A stretch of DNA of 64,000 bases from Derxia gummosa DSM 723 (GCF_000482785.1 NZ_AXWS01000013.1:124001-188000); one strand, 5' to 3'; positions 23,017 to 32,088 are shown, counted from the stretch's first letter. Numbers and translations: made by a program. Notes: a model not told the origin generated them from the letters alone.

Positions 23017-25569
23017 ATGTTTCTTATGTCTAATTTCATCGCCGGCCTGGCGGTCGCGGCGCTGGGCATGGCGGGCGTCTCGCTGCTGCGTCGGTGGCGG
23101 CGCGGGCGGGTAGCCGGTCTGCCGCCCGGCCTGTCGTCGCGCGACCGCGACGCGGCGCTCGCCGCCATCGTCGGCAACTCGCCGGCGGCGCTGTCCATCA
23201 AGGACCGCGACGGCCGCTACGTGCTGGCCAATCCCAATCTCCAGCGCATCCATGGCCGCAGCGAGGCCGAGATCGTCGGGCTGGACGATTTCGCGCTCTA
23301 CCCGCACGACGCCGCCGAGCAGTACCGCGCCAACGATGCGCGCGTGCTGTCGACGCTCGCGCGCCATTCCATCGAGGAAGTGGTGGTCGTCGATGGCGAG
23401 CCGCGCACCTTCATGTCGCAGATGTTCCCGGTGCTCGACGCCTTCGGCCGGGCGCGCTTCGTGTGCCGCATCTCGCTCGACATCACCGCCCGGCTGCATG
23501 CCGAGGCCGAGGCCCGCAAGCTCGCGCAGGCGGTCGAGCAGAACCCGGCGAGCGTCATCCTCACCGGCATCGACGGCCGCATCGAGTATGTGAACCCGGC
23601 CTTCACCGCCCACACGGGCCATGCGCGCGACGACGTGCTCGGCCGCGATCCGCGCTTTCTCGGCGCCGGCCTCACGCCGGCCGACACCTATGCCGACCTC
23701 TGGCGCGCGCTCGACGCGAGCCGGCCCTGGCGCGGCGAATTCATCAACCGCCGCGCCGACGGCAGCCGCTATGTGGCGCTCGCCGTCGTCGCCGCCATCC
23801 GCGACGCCGCCGGCCAGCCCACGCACTACCTGTCGATCCAGGAGGACATCACCGAGCGCAAGCGCATCGCCGAAGACCTGGAGCGCGCCCGCGCCACGCT
23901 GGAAGAGCGGGTCGCCCGGCGCACGCATGAACTCGAAGTCGCGCGCGACGCCGCCGAGACCGCCGTGCGCGCCAAGAGCCTCTTCCTCGCCAACATGAGC
24001 CACGAGATCCGCACGCCGATGAACGCCATCCTCGGCCTCGCGCATCTGCTCATGCGCGAGATCGCCGACGAGGGGCCGCGCGCTCGCCTGCGCCGGCTCG
24101 ATGACGCGGCGCGCCATCTGCTCGGCATCGTCAACGACATCCTCGACCTGTCGAAGCTGGAGGCCGGGAAGATGACGCTGGAGCCGGGCGAATTCGCGCT
24201 CGACAGCCTGCTCGACCAGGCACTCGACATGGTGCGCGGCGCGGCGCGAGACAAGTCCCTCGACCTGCTGCTCGACGCCGACGCCGGCCTGCCGCGCCGC
24301 CTGAACGGCGACCGGCTGCGGCTCGCGCAGGCGCTCATCAACCTGCTGTCCAACGCAGTCAGGTTCACCGACGCCGGCTCGGTGCGCCTCGGCGCGAGGG
24401 AAGCCGCGCGTGCCGACGGCCGGGTACTGCTGCGTTTCGAGGTGAGCGATACCGGCGTGGGCATCGCCGCCGGGCAGATCGGCGAGCTGTTCACCGACTT
24501 CGCCCAGCTCGACGGCACCAGCGGCCGGCGCCACGGCGGCACCGGCCTCGGCCTCGCGCTCACGCGGCGGTTCGCTCGGCTCATGGGCGGCGATACCGGC
24601 GTCAAGAGCGTGCTCGGCAAAGGGAGCTGCTTCTGGTTCACCGCCTGGCTCGGACTCGCGTCCGACGCCGGAGATGCGGCCCGCACCGACGCTGTTCCGG
24701 GTGCCGCGAGCGATCCCGCGTCCGGCACAGCGTCCGCGCCGGCAGCCATCACCACGTCGGCACGCGGCGAGGCCGAGTTGCGCGCGCACGGCGCCGGCCG
24801 CCGGGTGCTCGTCGTCGACGACAACCCGGTCAACCGCGAGATCGCCGCCGACCTGCTCACCGGCGCCGGCCTGCTCGTCGATGTCGCCCCCGACGGCGCC
24901 AGCGCGATCGCCCAGGTGAACGCCGGCCATCACGACCTCGTGCTGATGGATGTGCAGATGCCCGGCATCGACGGCCTGGAAGCAACCCGGCGGCTGCGCG
25001 CCGACGGCTTCACGCGGCTGCCGATCGTCGCGATGACGGCCAATGCTTCCGGCGAGGACCGCGCGGCCTGCCTTGCCGCCGGCATGAACGACCACGTCGG
25101 CAAGCCCGTCGATCCGCAGGCGCTGTTCGCGACGCTGCTGCACTGGCTGCCGGGCGCGGGGCAACTGCTCGCCGAAGCGCCGCGTTCGTCCCGCGACAGC
25201 GCTCCCCGCTTCGCCACGCCCGATCTCGATCTGGCGCTCGCCCTGCCTCAGGCCGGCGGCAGCGCCGAGGTGCTGATGCGCGTCGTCAGCCGCTTCGTCG
25301 CCACCTATCGCGACGGCGACCCGGCGCTCGCGCGGCTGCAATGGCCCGACCCCGGCGTGCCCTGGCTGGCGAGCTGCCATTCCTTGCGTGGCGCCTGCGC
25401 GGCGATCGGCGCGACCGCCTTCCGACGCCGCGTCGAGGAATTCGAGCTGACGGTATCCGGCACGCCGGACGTGACCGCGCTCGCGCCCGAGGCGCGGCAA
25501 CTGGGTGACGAACTCGCCGCGCTGGCGGGACGGCTCGGGCTGGCGCTCTCCGCCGCCCATGACGTCTGA
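23017..25569 (+). CDS. PAS-PAS hybrid histidine kinase with receiver and HPt domains
   Basis: 850 residues from ATG 23017 (an ATG at 23026 is equally good); no ribosome site is obvious. One short N-terminal TM helix (about 5-25) is followed by PAS 1 (IVGNSPAALSIKDRDGRYVL) and PAS 2 (VILTGIDGRIEYVNPAFTAHT, then SIQEDITERKR). A coiled coil leads to HisKA with His329 (NMSHEIRTPMNAILG), HATPase (NLLSNAVRF, DTGVGI, GGTGLGLAL) and a receiver with Asp645 (LVLMDVQMPG). A C-terminal HPt has His788 (CHSLRGACAAIG). A full phosphorelay is thus built in. No output regulator is adjacent, so the final partner is elsewhere. Confidence 0.92.
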   Translation: MFLMSNFIAGLAVAALGMAGVSLLRRWRRGRVAGLPPGLSSRDRDAALAAIVGNSPAALSIKDRDGRYVLANPNLQRIHGRSEAEIVGLDDFALYPHDAAEQYRANDARVLSTLARHSIEEVVVVDGEPRTFMSQMFPVLDAFGRARFVCRISLDITARLHAEAEARKLAQAVEQNPASVILTGIDGRIEYVNPAFTAHTGHARDDVLGRDPRFLGAGLTPADTYADLWRALDASRPWRGEFINRRADGSRYVALAVVAAIRDAAGQPTHYLSIQEDITERKRIAEDLERARATLEERVARRTHELEVARDAAETAVRAKSLFLANMSHEIRTPMNAILGLAHLLMREIADEGPRARLRRLDDAARHLLGIVNDILDLSKLEAGKMTLEPGEFALDSLLDQALDMVRGAARDKSLDLLLDADAGLPRRLNGDRLRLAQALINLLSNAVRFTDAGSVRLGAREAARADGRVLLRFEVSDTGVGIAAGQIGELFTDFAQLDGTSGRRHGGTGLGLALTRRFARLMGGDTGVKSVLGKGSCFWFTAWLGLASDAGDAARTDAVPGAASDPASGTASAPAAITTSARGEAELRAHGAGRRVLVVDDNPVNREIAADLLTGAGLLVDVAPDGASAIAQVNAGHHDLVLMDVQMPGIDGLEATRRLRADGFTRLPIVAMTANASGEDRAACLAAGMNDHVGKPVDPQALFATLLHWLPGAGQLLAEAPRSSRDSAPRFATPDLDLALALPQAGGSAEVLMRVVSRFVATYRDGDPALARLQWPDPGVPWLASCHSLRGACAAIGATAFRRRVEEFELTVSGTPDVTALAPEARQLGDELAALAGRLGLALSAAHDV

Positions 25570-25795
25570 CGGCCCGTACCGGCGCGTGGGGCGATCACGC
25601 AAGCTGGATGTACAGCCCATGTTGAATGTTCCCGCGCGGCAGACGACCCCCTTCACGACAGCGGGGCCGCCACTCACGCGCGACCCTTCCGTCCCACTCC
25701 CGCGCCGGCCGGTGAACCGCCCGGCAGCCGGCAGTTCAGTCCGCACGCCCCACGCCGTGAATAGCCGGCAAGGCGATACCGCTCATGCCCGCGCA

Positions 25796-26665
25796 ATGAA
25801 CATCACGACATCCCTGCCCTCCGCGTCGGCCCTCGGCACGTCCACGGCCGATCCGGCCACTGCCCGCGACGCGCGCATCGCGCGCCAGCGGCAGACGCTG
25901 GCCCAGGCGCTGAACCGGCTCGGCAACCCGCCCGACGCAAGGCAGATCGCCCGGCAACGCGCCGCCGACAAGATCGGCCGCCTCCAGGCCCGCCTGATGG
26001 AACTGAAGATGCTGCTGCGGCACGCCAGCCCCCGGCAGGCAAGGCTGATCGCGCGAGAGATCAGCGGCCTCGCAGGCGAACTGGCCCAGGCCGCTCGCGC
26101 TGCCGGAATGGCCGGAAGCAGCGGCACCGCAAGCGGCGCGGCCCTTTCGCCGTCCGGCTCATCGACCAATGCGAACACGGCGGCTGAAGCCGGCGAAGCG
26201 GCCCCGGACGATGGCGCCGCAACCGCCGGCACTGCCGGCACCGAGCCGCCAGTCACGACCGGTGCCGCCGTGCCAGACGACGACAAGAACGCTTCCGCGG
26301 AAGACCCGGCCAGGGCCAACAGCACCGCCGCCGACACCCCGCGCACATCCGCCGCCGCCCGCGACGACAGCCGCGCCGCCCCTCGCACCGCACGCGACGC
26401 AGCCACCGGCAGCGACGGCTCCGCCCTCCAGCGCCAGCTCGAAGCCGCCCGTTGCCTGCTGCGCGAAGTCATTGCCCTCGCCCGCACCCGCCTGCACGAA
26501 GGCGACGACGAGGCCCGCCGCCAGCTCGCCGACGCCGAGCGCGCCCTGCCCGCCTCCGGCACGGCCCCTGGCGCCGAGGCGGGCGCGACCGCCGCGCTCT
26601 ACACCGCCGCCGGCACGACGGACATCGGCGGTGATGCCGGCGGCGGATTCAGCCGGCAGGCCTGA
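25796..26665 (+). CDS. Unrecognised helical, low-complexity protein
   Basis: 289 residues from ATG 25796; the open frame begins earlier, but the MNITTSLPSASALG start looks natural. Residues 25-110 are strongly helical and basic (RQRQTLAQALNRLGNPPDAR, RLQARLMELKMLLRH). The middle (110-210) is a disordered Ala/Thr/Asp/Ser stretch. A second short helix follows (LQRQLEAARCLLREVIALAR). No signal peptide, TM helix or catalytic motif is seen. The N-terminal pattern faintly recalls FlxA-like proteins, but this is weak. Its TGA stop forms the first bases of a perfect palindrome copy (26663-26676). It stands alone after the hybrid kinase. Confidence 0.6.
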   Translation: MNITTSLPSASALGTSTADPATARDARIARQRQTLAQALNRLGNPPDARQIARQRAADKIGRLQARLMELKMLLRHASPRQARLIAREISGLAGELAQAARAAGMAGSSGTASGAALSPSGSSTNANTAAEAGEAAPDDGAATAGTAGTEPPVTTGAAVPDDDKNASAEDPARANSTAADTPRTSAAARDDSRAAPRTARDAATGSDGSALQRQLEAARCLLREVIALARTRLHEGDDEARRQLADAERALPASGTAPGAEAGATAALYTAAGTTDIGGDAGGGFSRQA

Positions 26666-26676
26666 AAGCGCTTGCA
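26663..26676. repeat. 14-bp dispersed palindrome, copy 7 (contains a stop codon)
   Basis: TGAAAGCGCTTGCA; the first three bases are the stop codon of the gene at 25796. The best non-coding example. Confidence 0.85.
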
Positions 26677-26786
26677 ACCCCGCCCCCCGGCGCCGTCGCT
26701 CTCGACGGACACGGCTTTCATCTTGTGAACCCGGCCCCGAGGCACCGACAATCCCCCGCGTCCCATTGATGCAGCGGAGTCCGATC

Positions 26787-27500
26787 ATGTCGCTCAGCCT
26801 CGATAACCCGACCGGCGCAGCCGCCCTGCCCGCCCGCGACCGCGCCGGCAAGCCCTTCGCCGACGCCCCGCCCCAGCACTACATCGAGGCCTGGCGCGCG
26901 CAATGGTGGAACCCGGAGCCGCCCGGTCTTTCCCGCGCGCTCGAAGGGCTGCCGATCTTTCTCGGCAGCGACGACGCGGTGCGCGGCTGGGCCGAGGCGC
27001 TGTGCAACCTCTGCGGATCGATCGAGGCCCACATCAACGACAACTGCCGCGGCCGCGTGCCGCGCTGGATGAAGCTGCCGAAGGTGCTGTTCGGCGTCGA
27101 GCGCGTGACGGTCGTGCGCTGCGAGGCCAAGGATTCACGCAGCTTCACGAACGTGGCCGACTTCGTTGCAAGCGTTCGCACGACGGTCGAGGTGGCCGAC
27201 CAGGAACGGCTGTCGGACTGGCTGCGCGCGCATCCCGAGGGCAAGCTCGTGAGCCACGCGCCCTTCGTCGATCTGGCCGCGCATGTGTACAGCCGCCATG
27301 ACGACAAGCCGCGCCGCGTGCGCTTCTACGAAGGCGGACTGGTGCTGGCCGCCGCGCCGGGGCTGGAGCGCGTCGCCGTGGACGACCATCGCGGCATCGT
27401 CCGCAAGCTGCGCAGCAACCGCTACGTCAACCCGCTGCTGGAGCTGGGAAAGATGCGCGTGTACGGCGTCGAGCAGCAGATGACCTTCCGGGGGCGCTGA
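26787..27500 (+). CDS. Conserved-looking protein of unknown function
   Basis: 237 residues from ATG 26787 (GGAG ribosome site); an ATG at 26769 is possible. Not recognised. It looks like a folded cytosolic enzyme-sized protein: HYIEAWRAQWWNPEPPGL near the start, LCNLCGSIEAHINDNCRGRV with three Cys and a His (possible metal site), a basic KLPKVLFGVERVTVVRCEAK strand, and a C-terminal RFYEGGLVLAAAPG. No TM helix or signal is seen. It is followed by a clear terminator, so it is a single-gene unit. It contains palindrome copy 8 (27167-27180, VASVR). Confidence 0.65.
   Translation: MSLSLDNPTGAAALPARDRAGKPFADAPPQHYIEAWRAQWWNPEPPGLSRALEGLPIFLGSDDAVRGWAEALCNLCGSIEAHINDNCRGRVPRWMKLPKVLFGVERVTVVRCEAKDSRSFTNVADFVASVRTTVEVADQERLSDWLRAHPEGKLVSHAPFVDLAAHVYSRHDDKPRRVRFYEGGLVLAAAPGLERVAVDDHRGIVRKLRSNRYVNPLLELGKMRVYGVEQQMTFRGR
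27167..27180. repeat. 14-bp dispersed palindrome, copy 8
   Basis: TGCAAGCGTTCGCA in codons GTT GCA AGC GTT CGC. Confidence 0.65.
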
Positions 27501-27563
27501 GTACCGCCCTCGCCTGCCGCCGACGGCGCCGCGCCTTCCGCCTGCTTCCGCTGCCGTGCGCCG

Positions 27564-27604
27564 ACGGCGCGGCAGCGCCGTTCTTCGTTCTTTGGCTCGT
27601 TTTT
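27564..27604 (+). terminator. Rho-independent terminator
   Basis: Stem ACGGCGC/GCGCCGT (27564-27570, 27575-27581) with a GGCA loop, then a T-rich stretch ending TTTTT. It ends the gene at 26787-27500, just before the convergent LysR gene's stop. Confidence 0.75.
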
Positions 27605-27609
27605 GCAGC

Positions 27610-28488
27610 TTAGGCTGTTACATCAAGCCTGAGCTTCAGCCAGTCCATCGCCGCCCGAGTGCGCTCGGTGAGCGGCCATTCGGCGCGGCGCAGCAGATAG
27701 AGCGTGTCGATCACGGGCGGGCCGCAATCGACCACGCGGATCTCGTCCTGGCGCGCGAAGGCGCGGCGCGCATGGCGCGGCAGCACGGCAAAGCCCAGGC
27801 CGCGCGCCACCGGTTCGAGGATCAGCCCCACCTGGTTGATGAAGCCGTGCTGCGGCAGCGCCCGCACGCTCGGGCAGCCCGGCAGCAGACGCGGCAGCAG
27901 CCGCCCCGCCATCGCCTGGCCGTCGGGATGGTCGATGTAGCCGAGCGCCGCGAGGTCGTCCCAGGTGCAGGCCGGCGCGCCCGCCGGCACCACGAGCTCG
28001 AGCACCTCCTCGGCGAAGGGCTCGGCGAGCAGGCGGTCGTCGTCGGGCCGGCGCGCGACCAGGCCGACTTCGTAGCGCTGGGCGAGCACCGCCTCGATCA
28101 CGTCGTCGTCGGGCGCGAAGCGGTGCCGGATCACGAGGCCCGGCCGTTGCGCCTGCCAGTCGAGCAGCAGCGGATAGACCGCCAGCCCGATGCTGCCCGG
28201 CGTCGTGATGGCGATTTCGCCGACCTCGGCGGCACGGTCGTGCAGCCGGCATTGCAGGCGCTGGTCGGCGGCGTCGAGTTCGTCGCAGTAGCCGCGCAAC
28301 GCCTCGCCGGCCGGCGTCAGCTCGAACTGGCGCGGCCGGCGCACCAGCAGCGGCCCGAGTTCGGCCTCCAGCCGCGCGATGTGCTGGCTCACGGCGGCCT
28401 GGGTCAGGCCAAGCTGATCGGCCGCGCGGGTGAAACCGCCGGTCTCGCAAAGCGCGCGGAAGCTGCGCAGGCATTGGGCGTTGAGCAT
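27610..28488 (-). CDS. LysR-family regulator, divergent from DJ-1/OYE genes
   Basis: 292 residues from ATG 28488; a GTG one codon earlier is possible. HTH: RALCETGGFTRAADQLGLTQ, AAVSQHIARLEAELG, LLVRRPRQFELTPAG. The effector domain follows (AITTPGSIGLAVYPLLLDWQ, VGLVARRPDDDRLL). It is close to the ArgP/AmpR-like canonical LysR layout. It faces the DJ-1-like and Old Yellow Enzyme genes across 118 bp that hold a CTTAT-N7-ATAAG site (28497-28513), so it most likely regulates them and itself. The co-inducer is unknown. Confidence 0.9.
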   Translation of the reverse strand: MLNAQCLRSFRALCETGGFTRAADQLGLTQAAVSQHIARLEAELGPLLVRRPRQFELTPAGEALRGYCDELDAADQRLQCRLHDRAAEVGEIAITTPGSIGLAVYPLLLDWQAQRPGLVIRHRFAPDDDVIEAVLAQRYEVGLVARRPDDDRLLAEPFAEEVLELVVPAGAPACTWDDLAALGYIDHPDGQAMAGRLLPRLLPGCPSVRALPQHGFINQVGLILEPVARGLGFAVLPRHARRAFARQDEIRVVDCGPPVIDTLYLLRRAEWPLTERTRAAMDWLKLRLDVTA

Positions 28489-28496
28489 CACGAAGT

Positions 28497-28513
28497 CTTA
28501 TCAATGCAATAAG
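28497..28513. promoter_or_regulatory. Predicted LysR-binding box
   Basis: CTTAT-CAATGCA-ATAAG, a perfect 5-bp inverted repeat fitting the T-N11-A rule, 8 bp before the LysR start and about 95 bp before the DJ-1-like gene. Confidence 0.65.
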
Positions 28514-28606
28514 CGGCAAACGGTTTTCATTATGCATTCCTCTTCCTAGACTGGCGCCCGTCATGCAGCCCCGGGCTGCCCATCAAGAAAAGAAGGAGAA
28601 CAACGC

Positions 28607-29443
28607 ATGCAACGCTTCCTCGCCTCGTTTGCCCTGGTCGCCATGCTGGCCGGCGGCCCGGCCTTCGCCGCCGGCAAGGGCCGCGTGCTCGTGCTGCTGT
28701 CGAGCGAGACGCAACTGCCGCTCGCGAGCGGCCCGGCCTATGCCACCGGCTACTACCTCAACGAATTCGGCGTGCCGGCCGACCGGCTGCTCAAGGCCGG
28801 CTATGAGCTGGTGCCGGTCACGCCGCGCGGCAATGCGGCGAGCGTCGACGGCAACTCGGTCACGCCGCAGTACTTCGGCGGCGATGCCGCCGAAATGCGC
28901 CGCATCGAATCCGTCGTGGCCGGCCTGCCCGCGCCGCGCGCGCTTGACGAGGTGCTCGCGGGCGACCTCGACCAGTACGCGGGCATCTTCATTCCGGGCG
29001 GCCACGCGCCGCTCATCGACCTCGCCAACAACCCGCGCGTCGGCCGTCTGCTTGCGCACTTCCACGCTCGGGCCAAGCCGACGGCGGCGATCTGCCACGG
29101 CCCGATCGCGCTGCTCTCGGCCCAGGACGACGCGCGCGGCTACGAGTCGGCGCTGGTCGCGGGCCGGCATCCGGCCGCGGGACACTGGCTCTATGCCGGC
29201 TACCGCATGACGATCTTCTCGACGCCCGAGGAGCAGGTGTTCGAGGGCTCGCTCGACGGCCGCCGCATCCGCTACTACCCGGCCGCCGCGATGGCCGGCG
29301 CCGGCGGCGCGATGGACTTCGCGCCCGTCTGGCAGCCGCACGTGGTCGTCGACCGCGAACTGATCACCGGCCAGAACCCCTTCTCCGACAAGGCGCTGGC
29401 CGACGCCTTCATCGGCCACCTCGAGGCCGACGCCGCCCGCTGA
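28607..29443 (+). CDS. Secreted DJ-1/PfpI (Hsp31-like) family protein
   Basis: 278 residues with a signal peptide (MQRFLASFALVAMLAGGPAFA), and a GAAGGAG ribosome site. The DJ-1/PfpI fold follows, with the nucleophile-elbow cysteine in PTAAICHGPIALL, IFIPGGHAPLIDL, and HAPLI-type Hsp31 inserts (YYLNEFGVPADRL). Family members act as glyoxalases, chaperones or amidases. An exported version beside an ene-reductase suggests handling of reactive carbonyls. It is co-directional with the OYE gene (26-bp gap), forming a likely operon under the divergent LysR. Confidence 0.85.
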   Translation: MQRFLASFALVAMLAGGPAFAAGKGRVLVLLSSETQLPLASGPAYATGYYLNEFGVPADRLLKAGYELVPVTPRGNAASVDGNSVTPQYFGGDAAEMRRIESVVAGLPAPRALDEVLAGDLDQYAGIFIPGGHAPLIDLANNPRVGRLLAHFHARAKPTAAICHGPIALLSAQDDARGYESALVAGRHPAAGHWLYAGYRMTIFSTPEEQVFEGSLDGRRIRYYPAAAMAGAGGAMDFAPVWQPHVVVDRELITGQNPFSDKALADAFIGHLEADAAR

Positions 29444-29469
29444 ACTCCGCCCCGCCCAAGGACAACCGA

Positions 29470-30570
29470 ATGCCCGGCCTCTTCTCCCCCTTCACGCTCA
29501 AGGGCGTCACGCTGCGCAACCGCATCGCCGTGCCGCCAATGTGCCAGTACAGCGCCACCGACGGCCTCGCCAACGACTGGCATCTGTCGCACTACGCGGG
29601 CCTCGCGCGCGGCGGCGCCGGCCTCGTCATCGTCGAGGCGACCGGCGTCTCGCCCGAGGGCCGCATCACGCCGGCCTGCCTCGGCCTCTGGAACGACGCG
29701 CAGATGACAGCGCTTGCACCGCTCGCCGCCGCGATCAAGGCCGGCGGCGCCGTGCCCGGCATCCAGATCGCGCATGCCGGCCGCAAGGCGAGCGCCAACC
29801 GCCCCTGGGAAGGCGACGACCACATCGCCGAGGGCGACCCGCGCGGCTGGCAGCCGATCGCGCCCTCGGCCGTCGCCTACGGCCACGGCCTGCCGCGCGT
29901 GCCGCGCGAGATGACGGCCGACGACATCGCGCGCGTCACCGCCGACTACGTCGCGGCCGCGAAGCGCGCGCTGGCCGCCGGCTTCGAATGGCTGGAGCTG
30001 CACTTCGCCCATGGCTATCTCGCGCAGAGCTTCTTCTCGCCGCACAGCAATCGCCGCGGCGACGGCTACGGCGGCGACTACACCGGCCGCAGCCGCTTCC
30101 TGCGCGAGACGCTCGCGGCGGTGCGCGCCGTGTGGCCGGAGCACCTGCCGCTGACGGCGCGCTTCGGCGTGATCGAGTACGACGGCAATGACGAGGCCAC
30201 GCTGGCCGAGTCGATCCGGCTGGTGCGCGACTTCCGCGACGGCGGCCTCGACCTGCTGAACGTGAGCGTGAATTTCACGATCGCCGAGACGCGCATTCCC
30301 TGGGGGCCGGCCTTCCTCGCGCCGATCGCGCAACGCGTGCGGCGCGAGGCCGGCATTGCCGTGGCGTCGAGCTGGGGCATCGATTCGCCGTCGGTCGCCA
30401 ACCGCGTGATCGAACGCGAGCAGATGGATCTGGTGATGGTCGGCCGCGCGCATCTGGCCAATCCGCACTGGCCGTATCACGCGGCGCTGACGCTCGGCAT
30501 CGAGCGGCCGAGCTGGGTGCTGCCGGCGCCTTACGCGCACTGGCTCGCGAAGTACCGCGTGGCAGAGTGA
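29470..30570 (+). CDS. Old Yellow Enzyme-family NADH:flavin oxidoreductase (YqjM/XenA-like)
   Basis: 366 residues. An FMN-binding TIM barrel: LFSPFTLKGVTLRNRIAVPP, MCQYSATDGLANDWH (the Cys that tunes FMN in YqjM-type enzymes), IQIAHAGRKAS (His-x2-Arg), the substrate His pair in ELHFAHGYLAQSFFSPHSN, RFGVIEYDGND, and DLVMVGRAHLANPHWPYHAA at the FMN phosphate. It reduces alpha,beta-unsaturated carbonyls or nitro compounds with NAD(P)H. A palindrome copy (29705-29718) encodes MTALAP. It probably detoxifies electrophiles together with the DJ-1-like protein. Confidence 0.92.
   Translation: MPGLFSPFTLKGVTLRNRIAVPPMCQYSATDGLANDWHLSHYAGLARGGAGLVIVEATGVSPEGRITPACLGLWNDAQMTALAPLAAAIKAGGAVPGIQIAHAGRKASANRPWEGDDHIAEGDPRGWQPIAPSAVAYGHGLPRVPREMTADDIARVTADYVAAAKRALAAGFEWLELHFAHGYLAQSFFSPHSNRRGDGYGGDYTGRSRFLRETLAAVRAVWPEHLPLTARFGVIEYDGNDEATLAESIRLVRDFRDGGLDLLNVSVNFTIAETRIPWGPAFLAPIAQRVRREAGIAVASSWGIDSPSVANRVIEREQMDLVMVGRAHLANPHWPYHAALTLGIERPSWVLPAPYAHWLAKYRVAE
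29705..29718. repeat. 14-bp dispersed palindrome, copy 9
   Basis: TGACAGCGCTTGCA in codons ATG ACA GCG CTT GCA (MTALA). Confidence 0.75.
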
Positions 30571-30637
30571 GGGTTGCGCCGACGCGGCGGCACGCGGCAT
30601 CCGGCCGTCGCGCCGCAGGCGTCAGCGCCGGCGCGCG

Positions 30638-30823
30638 TCAGTCGCGGGCCGGCGGCGTCGCGAGCACCTCGACGATCGCCGCGATCGCGCCGTCCACGCG
30701 TTCGAGCGTGGACGCAAGCTCGGCGCGCTGGCGGTCGAGTTCGGCGATCTGCTCGCGCAGACGGGTCCGGTCGTCGCGCAGGGCGGCAAGGCGGGTGCGG
30801 AGGATGTCGGTCGTCTCGGGCAT
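30638..30823 (-). CDS. Small coiled-coil protein, unknown function
   Basis: 61 residues from ATG 30823 (MPETTDILRTRLAALRDDRT). The centre is a charged heptad helix (RLREQIAELDRQRAEL, STLERVDGAIAAIVEVL), with no TM helix or signal. It reads as a soluble coiled-coil dimer, perhaps a regulator or adaptor. It stands alone between the OYE gene (convergent) and the AraC gene on the same strand, 88 bp downstream of that gene's stop. Confidence 0.6.
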   Translation of the reverse strand: MPETTDILRTRLAALRDDRTRLREQIAELDRQRAELASTLERVDGAIAAIVEVLATPPARD

Positions 30824-30911
30824 GGAATCGGGCAGATGAAATCGGATGGCCCGATTGTCGCGCGTCGGCGGCGCCCGGTCCGCCGCGCTTGCGACCTCGT
30901 CACATCCGTGC

Positions 30912-31868
30912 TCAGCCGCGCATCTGCGCCTCGCGCAACCGGCGGATGTCGCGCACCGGCGGCTCGCCGAAGAACCGCGAGTACTCGCGCGTGAACTGCG
31001 ACTGGCTTTCGTAGCCGACACGCCGGCTCGCGGTGCCGGCGTCCACATGCTCGGCCAGCATCACGCGGCGCGCTTCCTGCAGACGCAGCTGCTTCTGGTA
31101 CTGGAGCGGGCTCATCGCCGTGACCGCCTTGAAATGGTGGTGCAGCGACGACGCGCTCATGTGCACCTCGCGCGCGAGTTCGTCGATGCGCAGCGGCGCG
31201 TCGAAGTTGGCGCGCAGCCAGTTGATCGCGCGCGCGATGCGGTGGCTGTTGCTCTCGGCGGCGGCGAGCTGGGCCAGCTTCCAGCCGAGCGGCGAGGTGA
31301 GCAGGCGGTAGAGGATCTCGCGCTGGATCAGCGGCGCGAGCAGCGCGATGTCGGCCGGCGTGTCGGCCAGCCGCACGAGGCGCAGCACCGCGTCGAGCAG
31401 GCTGGGCGTGAGGTCGCCGGTGGAGATGCCGCGCTGGCAGGCGCAGGTCGGCGGCGCGATGCGCTCGCCCAGCTCCAGCGCGAGCGAGGTGATCTCCTTC
31501 GGGTCGAGGTCGATGCGCACGCCGAGATAGGGCGACTCGGGCGTCGCGTCGATCACCTGGCTCGCGACCGGCAGGTTCTGCGATACCACGAGGAACTGGT
31601 TCGGGTCGTACACGTACACGTCGCTGCCGAGCAGCACGCGCTTGCTGCCCTGGGCCAGCACGCACAGCGCCGGCTCGTGCACGACATGCTGGGGATGGTT
31701 GGCATGCGACAGCCGCGCGAACCAGACGCGCGGAATGACGCTTTCATGCGCGCCGTCGCGCTGACGCGTGAGGCGTTCGATATGGGAGGCGAGTTCGGCG
31801 CGCAGCACGATCACTTCGAGCGGATCGACGGCCGTGGCGGCAGGCAGGCAGGGCGGCGTATTGAGCAT
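30912..31868 (-). CDS. AraC-family activator, divergent from RND efflux operon
   Basis: 318 residues. N-terminal AraC_N cupin-like domain (HPQHVVHEPALCVLAQGSK, YVYDPNQFLVVSQNLPV, YLGVRIDLDPKEI), then two HTH motifs (INWLRANFDAPLRIDELARE, MSASSLHHHFKAVTAMSPLQ and RVGYESQSQFTREYSRFFG). It is divergent from the periplasmic adaptor gene across 372 bp with two near-identical 18-bp elements (31925-31942, 32089-32106), its probable binding sites. It should activate the efflux operon in response to an inducer not identifiable here. Confidence 0.9.
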   Translation of the reverse strand: MLNTPPCLPAATAVDPLEVIVLRAELASHIERLTRQRDGAHESVIPRVWFARLSHANHPQHVVHEPALCVLAQGSKRVLLGSDVYVYDPNQFLVVSQNLPVASQVIDATPESPYLGVRIDLDPKEITSLALELGERIAPPTCACQRGISTGDLTPSLLDAVLRLVRLADTPADIALLAPLIQREILYRLLTSPLGWKLAQLAAAESNSHRIARAINWLRANFDAPLRIDELAREVHMSASSLHHHFKAVTAMSPLQYQKQLRLQEARRVMLAEHVDAGTASRRVGYESQSQFTREYSRFFGEPPVRDIRRLREAQMRG

Positions 31869-31924
31869 CGGCGCAGCCTAGGCCGGCCGCCGGCCTGCGT
31901 CATCTGCCGTCCGACAGCCGCGCA

Positions 31925-31942
31925 GGATCATGCAAAACATGC
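31925..31942 (+). promoter_or_regulatory. AraC-type half-site, copy 1
   Basis: GGATCATGCAAAACATGC, 57 bp from the AraC start. It matches the element at 32089-32106 at 16 of 18 positions. Confidence 0.6.
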
Positions 31943-32088
31943 GGGCCAGCGGGCAAACCGCAGCCCCTGCTGCCATGCATCGGCAGCTGCGGGCGCCCGA
32001 TTGCCCTTGCGCAATCGTCTGGCGAGGCGACCGGAAGCCGGGCGCCGCGACTGCCGCCCGGCTCGCATGCCTTTCAGCGGCGTTCGCT

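Noticed and set aside
22987-25746. Long minus-strand frame opposite the hybrid kinase
   Set aside because: Low-complexity Arg/Gly/Ala/His translation; the plus strand carries all kinase motifs.
28514-28535. GGCAAACGGTTTTCA near the LysR/DJ-1 promoter as a palindrome copy
   Set aside because: One base too long and off-register; more likely part of ordinary promoter DNA.
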